Shown one piece after another: positions 57,719-64,000 of a DNA stretch of 64,000 nucleotides. A program made the position numbers and the translations under genes. The stretch is from Gammaproteobacteria bacterium (GTDB lineage Bacteria > Pseudomonadota > Gammaproteobacteria > Pseudomonadales > Azotimanducaceae): positions 9,854 to 73,853 of the forward strand of contig PBRQ01000013.1 in the NCBI GenBank assembly GCA_002725995.1, written 5' to 3'. Each line of letters opens with the position of its first letter. The stretch's first letter is position 1. The notes beneath the pieces are model-generated. The model did not search any database and had not been told where the DNA came from. It saw only the letters and a list, made by a program, of their open reading frames with translations.

Positions 57719-57734
57719 CTGTATATATGTACAC
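57719..57734 (+). promoter_or_regulatory. LexA (SOS)-type box before imuA
   Basis: CTGTATATATGTACAC is one base off the CTG-N10-CAG consensus and has the AT-rich centre of a gammaproteobacterial SOS box. It lies immediately before the imuA start at 57739, suggesting SOS induction of imuA-imuB. Confidence 0.75.
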
Positions 57735-57738
57735 CATA

Positions 57739-58494
57739 ATGTCACACCATTCAAAAACGCCGCGACTAGAAGAACTATTGCCGGAAGCACTTTTACCAGA
57801 AGAGCTTTTACCAAAAGAGCTTGTACATGACAAGCTTTGGCAACGCGCAGGCCTATGGCGGGCGTCGAGTATCAACAGTAGCTTCACAAAGGGGGTGCCA
57901 ACGGGATTTAAAATACTGGATGAGCATCTGCCGGGGCAAGGCTGGCCGGCGGATGGCGTCACGGAACTGTTGCATGAGCAGTATGGCATCGGTGAGTTGA
58001 GGCTGCTGGCCCCTGCCCTCGCCCGCCTGAGCCAGGAGCAAAACCGCTGGTTGCTATGGGTTTCCCCACCCTACATTCCCTATCCACCCGCCTTACTCAA
58101 TGCGGGCATTAACCTGACTTCGGTTCTGATCGTAAAACCAAAAACCCTGGCGGATACCCTGTGGGTACTCGAAAAAGCACTGACATCAAAAAGCTGCAGC
58201 GCCGTGCTGGCATGGCCAGGCGACATCAATGCAAAACAGATCAGACGATTGCAGGTCGCAAGTAAGAAAGGAAGTAGTTGGAGTATCCTGTTCCGCCCCA
58301 GGAGCGCGGCACAGCATGCGTCGCCGGCTGAATTACGGATACAGCTTTATGCCACACCATCTTCTCATACACATACATCTATCAATCTCAAAATACTTAA
58401 ACGCCGTGGTGGTTGGGCAAGTGAGGTCATTAAATTGCACTTCAGCGATAGTTTGAACCGGGTAACTCCCGACTTTCAGGTGTCTTTTAAATAG
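57739..58494 (+). CDS. imuA: Translesion synthesis accessory protein ImuA
   Basis: RecA/SulA-related accessory factor of the ImuA-ImuB-DnaE2 mutasome. The start at 57739 (MSHHSKTPRLEELLPE) is chosen because the in-frame ATG at 57727 lies inside the LexA box; it gives 251 residues. The N-terminus has short LPEALLPEELLPKEL repeats. The core shows PTGFKILDEHLPGQGWPADG, ELLHEQYGIGELRLLAP and WLLWVSPPYIPYPPAL. imuB follows on the same strand. Confidence 0.88.
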   Translation: MSHHSKTPRLEELLPEALLPEELLPKELVHDKLWQRAGLWRASSINSSFTKGVPTGFKILDEHLPGQGWPADGVTELLHEQYGIGELRLLAPALARLSQEQNRWLLWVSPPYIPYPPALLNAGINLTSVLIVKPKTLADTLWVLEKALTSKSCSAVLAWPGDINAKQIRRLQVASKKGSSWSILFRPRSAAQHASPAELRIQLYATPSSHTHTSINLKILKRRGGWASEVIKLHFSDSLNRVTPDFQVSFK

Positions 58495-58558
58495 CAGCTG
58501 CGGGCTTTTTACGAAGAGCCGCCACGGGTGCTTAAAGAACCGGGGTTTTATCAAATTG

Positions 58559-60052
58559 ATGGCAGGTCCTATGGACTCAAGCTCCTCTGAGGTTATGGTC
58601 AAGAAAGGCTCCGGTCTCTGGCTATGCCTGTATTTCAAGCAATTGCCCGTGGAGATATTCTGCCGCGGCGGGCCAGCTACAGGTACGCCAGTTGTGGTCA
58701 CTGCCCGGCAACGCATTCTCTACAGCAACCAGGCAGCAGAGGATGTCGGTATCCGCATCGGCAGCAGCATGAATACTGCTTACATCTTGAGTAGCGAAAT
58801 AGTCAGTTTCGAGCGAAATGAGGAAAAAGAATTCTCTGTGCTTTCTCACCTGGCCCAATGGGCATACCAGTTTGCGCCGGGTGTTTCGATAAAGGCACCG
58901 CACAGTCTGGTGCTTGATATCAAAGGTTGCCTGAAACTGTTTGATGGCCTGGAAAACCTGAAGTCACAAATACGAGAGAAGCTACCTGAGTTGGGATATA
59001 CGGCAAACATCGGGGTCTACTCTACCCCCCTCGCAGCGCTTTCTTTTGCGGAAGGTTCTGCAGAAGCCCAAGGCAGTCAGACGCTGCAGTCACTACCCAT
59101 CACTTGCCTGCGAGCAGACGAAAAGATTATTGAGTCCCTGGGGCAATCAGGTATCCGCGATATCGGTGGGTTGCTTGAATTGCCCATGGATGGCCTAAGC
59201 TGTCGTTACGGCATCTTTTTTGCTGATTACCTGCAACGCCTTATTGGTGAAAAACCGGACCCGCAAAAATTCATCAGTGAAGTTCCCCGCTTCTTCAGCG
59301 ATATAACATTTCTGTCTGATGTCACTGACATTCAGTCGCTGATGTTTCCGGTGAAACGGCTATTATCTGAGTTGTGCGAGTTCCTGCTGGCACGCCAACT
59401 CTGCATCAACCAGATGACATTTAAACTTTCCCATCAAAATCATGAGCCGAGGAGTTTCAACATCTACCTTGCTGATCCGGAAAATGATGCTGCGATGTTT
59501 CTCATGCTGACTCAACTGCAATTGAACAAGGTCACGAATATGCCTGAGGTTGATAATCTCTGCCTTATCGCCAACACATTCTATCCGGCAGATTCTATTT
59601 CTGGTGATCTGTTCCACGGCGCCCATCTTCACGGACATGTTCGCAGCAAAACTGACAGTTCCAATCGCCTGCTTAACATGTTTCGTGCACGACTGGGGCC
59701 GCAGAGCTGTTTTGGTTTGTCTCTGGCAAATGATCATCGTCCCGAAAGGGCATGGAGATCCGTTCGCCTGAACAAGAAAAACTACTGGTTTCCTGACGAC
59801 GAAAGAGAGGCAAACCCAAGGCCATTGTATTTACTCAATGTGCCACAGAAACTCAAAACGGCTGACGATCTACCCTATCTTGGCGGGCAACTTGAGTTAA
59901 TCCGAGGGCCGGAAAGAATTGACTTCGGCTGGTGGGATGGAAACGATTCTGCACGAGATTATTACATCGGCCGACATCAGTGCGGCGCACTCTATTGGAT
60001 TTTTTTTGAAGCTGACGGTAACAACTGGTATTTGCACGGCATTTTTTCCTGA
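58559..60052 (+). CDS. imuB: Y-family polymerase-like protein ImuB
   Basis: Catalytically inactive Y-family homolog that bridges the mutasome to the beta clamp. From the ATG at 58559 it is 497 residues; the true start could be 58571 or 58595, since the conserved LWLCLYFKQLPVEIF begins about 20 residues in. Polymerase-like parts include VVVTARQRILYSNQAAEDVG and LVLDIKGCLKLFDGLENL; DIKGC replaces the DIDxxF acidic site of active polymerases. The helix-hairpin-helix ESLGQSGIRDIGGLLEL follows. The expected dnaE2 is not next. Confidence 0.88.
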   Translation: MAGPMDSSSSEVMVKKGSGLWLCLYFKQLPVEIFCRGGPATGTPVVVTARQRILYSNQAAEDVGIRIGSSMNTAYILSSEIVSFERNEEKEFSVLSHLAQWAYQFAPGVSIKAPHSLVLDIKGCLKLFDGLENLKSQIREKLPELGYTANIGVYSTPLAALSFAEGSAEAQGSQTLQSLPITCLRADEKIIESLGQSGIRDIGGLLELPMDGLSCRYGIFFADYLQRLIGEKPDPQKFISEVPRFFSDITFLSDVTDIQSLMFPVKRLLSELCEFLLARQLCINQMTFKLSHQNHEPRSFNIYLADPENDAAMFLMLTQLQLNKVTNMPEVDNLCLIANTFYPADSISGDLFHGAHLHGHVRSKTDSSNRLLNMFRARLGPQSCFGLSLANDHRPERAWRSVRLNKKNYWFPDDEREANPRPLYLLNVPQKLKTADDLPYLGGQLELIRGPERIDFGWWDGNDSARDYYIGRHQCGALYWIFFEADGNNWYLHGIFS

Positions 60053-60182
60053 CGGTCGGCTCAGCGTTTCTGAAGAGTTCTGTTCAGACAGGAAACGAGA
60101 CCTCCCCTGGGTCCTTATTTAGATTTGCTATTGAATTACGGCTACTGCAGCCTTTGTAGGACGAAAAGACTAGACTCACTGG

Positions 60183-60956
60183 ATGGACAGCCAACCTAAA
60201 GACAATGCCAAGTACCTGGAAAAAAAACGGCAGTACGACAGTATGATCACCCTTTACGGGCGGAAACCCGTATTGGAGGTACTGCGGGGCTCCAATACTG
60301 AAATACACAGACTACATCTGGCGACTTCTAATAAAACAGCGCCAATCATAGATGAAATCAAGGCACTGGCGGACACCAAAAATATTGAAATCAAATACCA
60401 CGACCGGGCAGCACTTTCACGAATATCAAAAAATGCAAAGCAGGATCAGGGCGTGGCTGCAGATATCATTGCACCCAATTACAGGCCCCTTAGCAAATTT
60501 TCGCCAGCCCCCGGGGGTGTGCTTCTGCTGTTGGACCGAATTACCAACCCGCAGAACCTCGGCATGATTATTCGCTCGGTCGCTGCATCCCCCATATCTG
60601 GACTTGTCCTACCTAAATCCGGTTGCGCGAGGATCAGCCCATTGGTCATCAAGGCGAGTGCGGGAGCTTTGTTTAAGGCAACTATTTATCACTGCGAGGA
60701 CACAATCTCAGCCATTCAGGAACTCAAAAACAGGGGAATGACAATTTATGGGCTGGACGCCGATGGAGACATACCCCTGGCGGAACTCAACAATAACCAG
60801 CCGCAGGCGCTGGTACTAGGTAATGAAACAGATGGACTAGCCGGAGATGTTATAGACGCCTGCGATCAACTTGTTATGATCCCCCTGGCAAATCAGGTGG
60901 AATCTCTCAATGTGGTCGCAGCAGCAACACTGGTGGTTTTCCGGGGCCTTGTTTAA
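60183..60956 (+). CDS. TrmH/SpoU-family RNA 2'-O-methyltransferase
   Basis: SAM-dependent RNA methyltransferase of the knotted SPOUT class, 257 residues, resembling RlmB (23S rRNA Gm2251) and similar enzymes. An N-terminal substrate-binding part (ITLYGRKPVLEVLRGSN) is followed by motif 1 LDRITNPQNLGMIIRSVAA, motif 2 LVLGNETDGLAG and motif 3 IPLANQVESLNVVAAATLV. The exact target nucleotide cannot be called. Confidence 0.9.
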   Translation: MDSQPKDNAKYLEKKRQYDSMITLYGRKPVLEVLRGSNTEIHRLHLATSNKTAPIIDEIKALADTKNIEIKYHDRAALSRISKNAKQDQGVAADIIAPNYRPLSKFSPAPGGVLLLLDRITNPQNLGMIIRSVAASPISGLVLPKSGCARISPLVIKASAGALFKATIYHCEDTISAIQELKNRGMTIYGLDADGDIPLAELNNNQPQALVLGNETDGLAGDVIDACDQLVMIPLANQVESLNVVAAATLVVFRGLV

Positions 60957-61048
60957 CGTGAATTCGATCGGGGCTGGTATACCAAGCCATTTTCAATTAT
61001 TGTTGCGCCAATTTTGCTATCGCGATATCCGCCGACAATAAGCTATTC

Positions 61049-62386
61049 ATGAAATATATCCTTGCAGTCTTTACCCTGCTTACATTTCTCTTCCTTTCCG
61101 GCTGTGGCAGTGAAGATGGGTTTACCAGAGAGCCACCTCCCGCTGGCATATTACAAGTGCTCAACGTGATCCCGGATTCTCCGGAGCTGATCGTAAATTA
61201 TGAGAACCAGAACGTTGGGTTTATTGATTTCGGCAAATCTACAGGGCTCATCGAGGTTTTACCCCTGGTGACCCGATCACTGCGCATTACCACGAATGAA
61301 AATCAGACAGAGACGCTGCTGGTGAGCGGTGATGTTCGTATTCCCGTCGATAATCTCTTGACGGTGGTAATCGCTGGCACCATGACAAGCCCTGAACTGA
61401 TACTCATTGAGGATGTACCACCTGAATATGCTGATGACGGGACCATTTCAAAATTGCGATTCATTCATGCAGCGACCTCAGTTCAGACCAGTGTTGATTT
61501 TCACCTGACTGAAAATGACGCCCCTGCAGGTGAACCAACTGCATCCGTACCGATAAACTCGGTGACAGAACTCATCAGTATCGAAGCATCAGAAACCGTG
61601 CGCCTGAGAGCATTTGATACGACTGGAGATGCCCTGTGGGACTCAGGCAGTTTCTTGCTCTCCGCCTCAACCAGTCAAATGTTTGTATTACTGGACTATT
61701 TTGGCCCCGGTGATAGCAAGGTGCGCGCTGTTTCCATGACCTCGTCAGCTGCCGAAAACTTTCCTAACGAAGTGATAACCAGCTCGTCTCGGTATGCCAA
61801 CATGATATCTGACCGAACCGCCGTTGATTTTTACCTTGGTGGGACCCTGATGGCCGAGGATATGCTGTTTGGTGATGTTGATACCTACCAAAACCTTGTA
61901 GCCGGTGAATATGACATTATGGTCACGACCGCTAACGATATAAACGATGTCATTGCTGAGACGACATTCACCGCCGAAAGTGGCCAGTTCCATTCGATTA
62001 TCGCAACGGGTGTTGGTGACTCCAATGCGGTTTTAGGTATTCAAGATGATCTCAGGCGTGGTTCAAGCAGGGCGAGGGTTGCCTTTACCAATACGTCACC
62101 TGCAGTCGGGAACGTTGATCTCTATATGCTGACAACTGGTCAATCTGTCGATGATCAACGTGCCCATATTTTATCATTGGTCTCGCCCGGGAGCAGTGAC
62201 GTCAGGGTGAGTGAAGGGACGTACGACCTCGTATTGACCACGGCTGGCACCAACACTATCGTCTTTGGCCCGGAACAGATTAGCGTCAACAACAATAGCC
62301 TGTATCGAATCTATTTCACTGACTCCGCCGGTGGTGGAGAGCCTGTTCTAACCTTGCCGGGCGATGAATTCAGCGCCGACCTATAA
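61049..62386 (+). CDS. DUF4397 lipoprotein
   Basis: A 445-residue envelope lipoprotein with a lipobox ending at C19 (FLFLSGC) and no Asp at +2, so probably sorted outward. The rest is made of repeated beta units of the DUF4397 type (LRFIHAATSVQTSVDFHL, ANMISDRTAVDFYLGGTLM, VAFTNTSPAVGNVDLYML), about three or four copies of a fold used in bacterial surface proteins. The ligand is unknown. It stands alone between the methyltransferase and CoA transferase genes. Confidence 0.85.
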   Translation: MKYILAVFTLLTFLFLSGCGSEDGFTREPPPAGILQVLNVIPDSPELIVNYENQNVGFIDFGKSTGLIEVLPLVTRSLRITTNENQTETLLVSGDVRIPVDNLLTVVIAGTMTSPELILIEDVPPEYADDGTISKLRFIHAATSVQTSVDFHLTENDAPAGEPTASVPINSVTELISIEASETVRLRAFDTTGDALWDSGSFLLSASTSQMFVLLDYFGPGDSKVRAVSMTSSAAENFPNEVITSSSRYANMISDRTAVDFYLGGTLMAEDMLFGDVDTYQNLVAGEYDIMVTTANDINDVIAETTFTAESGQFHSIIATGVGDSNAVLGIQDDLRRGSSRARVAFTNTSPAVGNVDLYMLTTGQSVDDQRAHILSLVSPGSSDVRVSEGTYDLVLTTAGTNTIVFGPEQISVNNNSLYRIYFTDSAGGGEPVLTLPGDEFSADL

Positions 62387-62464
62387 CGCCTAGACGATCC
62401 AGGTCCGAACTTTCCAAAGCGTGGGGCCTCCCCTATTATGCGCACTATTGATCGTGGAGTTCCC

Positions 62465-63676
62465 GTGGCAACACCCCTTGGAGATATCACTGTAATTGAA
62501 CTCGACAGCTGGATGGCTGCGCCCAGTACGGGTGCTATTCTGGCTGACCTGGGTGCCAGAGTCATCAAAGTTGAGCCCCCCGGCGGTGACCCCATGCGAT
62601 ATACAAGCCGGAAACCAAAATCTGATCATGATTTCCAGGATTACGATTTTCAGTTTGACGTTGATAATCGTGGTAAGGAGTCAATCCAGATTGATCTCAA
62701 CAAACCCGGTGGCATAGAGCTATTGCAAAAATTATGCACTGCTGCTGACGTATTCATGTGCAATCTGCTTAAGTCCAGGCAGGAGAAATATGCGCTGGAG
62801 CCCGCCAAACTGCTGAAGTTAAATCCACGGCTGGTTCATGCCACCCTGACAGGTTATGGGACGACGGGACCAGATGCATGGCGTCCAGGCTATGATGTAA
62901 CGGCTTTCTTTGGCCGCTCGGGGCTCTATGACGCTATGCGTGAAGGTGCAGACGGGTTGGTGCCTCAGGCCCGGCCCGCACAGGGTGATCATGTCACCGG
63001 CCTGGCATTTGTCAGTGCGATACTTGCCGCCTTGCGCCTTGCCGAGAAAACAGGCGAAGGCCAGGTGGTTGAAACTTCCCTGTATGAAAGTGCGGTCTGG
63101 ACTCAGGCGACCGACTATTCAGTAACTGCCGTTGACCATGAGCCGGTCAGAAAGAGAGCCAGGCACGAAATGCTTGCGCCAACTTCAAACCGATATCCCT
63201 GCGGGGACGGCCGATGGGTTGTTTTCAATATGCCTGAAGCAAAATCCTGGCCGCCTTTCTGCAAGGCCCTTGGGCTCGAGCGCTGGCTTGAAGATGAGCG
63301 TTTCATTGATGCCAGCAGCCGTTACCGTCACATGGAAGAGCTCACGGCCGGCGTTGATGATGCCCTACAGAGTAAAGGTCGTGATGAATGGGGCGTCATC
63401 TTTGATAAAGCGGGGTTGATATGGGGTCCAGTACTGGGTCTTCATGAGGTGCCCGATGACGAACAGGCCAAAGCCATTAACCTGTTCCCGGTGCTCGAGG
63501 ATGAGGCTATTGGCGAATACGCGACGGTCGGTATACCCATGCGGTTTGCGAATGCAGACGTGGGGCCAAAATCTAGATCACCACAATTGGGTGAACATAC
63601 AAGTGAAGTATTGAGCTCGTTCGGCCTTACGGATGAGGAAATTTCTGATCTTCGTGAACAGCAGGTTGTGATCTAA
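62465..63676 (+). CDS. CaiB/BaiF family (class III) CoA transferase
   Basis: Transfers CoA between a carboxylic acid and an acyl-CoA through an aspartyl intermediate. The GTG at 62465 (VATPLGDITVIELDSWMAAP) follows GGAG at 62456-62459 and gives 403 residues; the ATG at 62438 gives a longer N-terminus. Family segments include GAILADLGARVIKVEPPGGD, VDNRGKESIQIDL and the catalytic Asp in GDHVTGL (residue 175). The substrate is unknown; carnitine, bile-acid-like or fatty-acid CoA chemistry is typical of the family. Confidence 0.9.
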   Translation: MATPLGDITVIELDSWMAAPSTGAILADLGARVIKVEPPGGDPMRYTSRKPKSDHDFQDYDFQFDVDNRGKESIQIDLNKPGGIELLQKLCTAADVFMCNLLKSRQEKYALEPAKLLKLNPRLVHATLTGYGTTGPDAWRPGYDVTAFFGRSGLYDAMREGADGLVPQARPAQGDHVTGLAFVSAILAALRLAEKTGEGQVVETSLYESAVWTQATDYSVTAVDHEPVRKRARHEMLAPTSNRYPCGDGRWVVFNMPEAKSWPPFCKALGLERWLEDERFIDASSRYRHMEELTAGVDDALQSKGRDEWGVIFDKAGLIWGPVLGLHEVPDDEQAKAINLFPVLEDEAIGEYATVGIPMRFANADVGPKSRSPQLGEHTSEVLSSFGLTDEEISDLREQQVVI

Positions 63677-63797
63677 ATTTGATCAAAAAAACCATATATA
63701 ACACGTTGTATATCAATCGATTACCGCTCATTATTAATATTTTACATTCACTCTGAAATCGCTGAACTCTGCTGTTTACAACTGGCTAAATAAAGCT

Positions 63798-64000
63798 ATG
63801 AACAATTTGTCAGTGATCATAATGTTCGTTTTTGGTACCTGTTTAGCTGGTGAGTCGTTTACATCGGGTGTATTCAAGTATATCGATGAAAACGGACAGA
63901 CAACCTTCGCATTTGCTCTCTGTGTCAGTAAGAAGGTCACGGTCAAAAAAGAGCAGGATGCTGGACCAACCGTCGAGGAACAGATGGCGTCGCTTGACGC
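63798..64000 (+). CDS. DUF4124-like secreted protein, 3' end beyond the window
   Basis: An ATG at 63798 opens a frame that runs off the right edge (68 codons seen). A signal peptide (MNNLSVIIMFVFGTCLAGE) leads to GVFKYIDENGQTTFAF, which has the DUF4124 beta-hairpin pattern. The ribosome site is weak. The remainder of the product is unknown. Confidence 0.55.
   Translation, partial: MNNLSVIIMFVFGTCLAGESFTSGVFKYIDENGQTTFAFALCVSKKVTVKKEQDAGPTVEEQMASLD

Overview
The window looks like chromosome of a marine-type gammaproteobacterium. Housekeeping genes of gammaproteobacterial character (mnmA-hflD-purB, cysB next to thrH, metA, gorA, an ImuA/ImuB pair, an ExbB/ExbD/TonB/TtpC cluster with DUF3450) are mixed with lipid- and CoA-type accessory enzymes (enoyl-CoA hydratase, CaiB-type CoA transferase, SDR, two luciferase-like monooxygenases), a TonB-dependent receptor and a TPR-sulfotransferase, a mixture typical of oligotrophic marine lineages. 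The exact taxon cannot be fixed from the sequence. I saw no tRNA, rRNA, insertion sequence, prophage or CRISPR array.

Layout: 0-1.3 kb moaC-moaD-moaE (minus); 1.5-6.1 kb mnmA-hflD-purB and a double-GNAT protein (plus); 6.3-6.9 kb a frameshifted lytic transglycosylase; 7.0-9.7 kb thrH, cysB and a cytosolic 5'-nucleotidase (minus); 9.8-12.8 kb a compact operon of VWA protein, membrane J-domain protein, RDD protein and degenerate acyl-CoA dehydrogenase; 12.9-15.1 kb omega-aminotransferase and SDR behind a possibly structured leader; 15.3-17.7 kb metA and a MATE exporter; 17.7-21.4 kb a nucleotide-translocase-like carrier, a second-type SerC and RsgA; 21.4-26.6 kb the energy-transduction cluster (DUF3450, TtpC-like, ExbB, ExbD, TonB, TPR); 26.8-33.6 kb GST, M16C protease, AGCS symporter and glutathione reductase; 33.7-38.4 kb a DOMON-like protein with NamZ, an isopropylmalate-dehydrogenase-like enzyme, a DUF3806-like protein and a CinA-like/NMNAT-like fusion; 38.6-40.6 kb the most unusual region (below); 40.6-50.6 kb an S9 peptidase, chorismate-lyase-like and diiron ferritin-like proteins, two LLM oxidoreductases, a TPR-sulfotransferase and an MTHFR-like enzyme; 50.8-57.6 kb TonB receptor, beta-propeller, enoyl-CoA hydratase, alanine dehydrogenase with divergent Lrp; 57.7-60.1 kb SOS-type imuA-imuB; then a TrmH-type methyltransferase, a DUF4397 lipoprotein, a CoA transferase and a partial DUF4124-like gene.

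The most interesting signal is at 38585-39211. A FrnE/DsbA-family oxidoreductase is open from its ATG to its TAG except for one in-frame TGA at 38627-38629, exactly where the first cysteine of the CPWC redox motif belongs. It is followed at a suitable distance by a 7-bp hairpin whose 5-nt loop has G at its second position, as expected for a bacterial SECIS. This is a strong candidate selenoprotein (UPWC active site). The caveat is that the convergent neighbour (39208-40606), a HELAH metallopeptidase-like lipoprotein, carries three frameshifts, so local decay or sequence error must be excluded.
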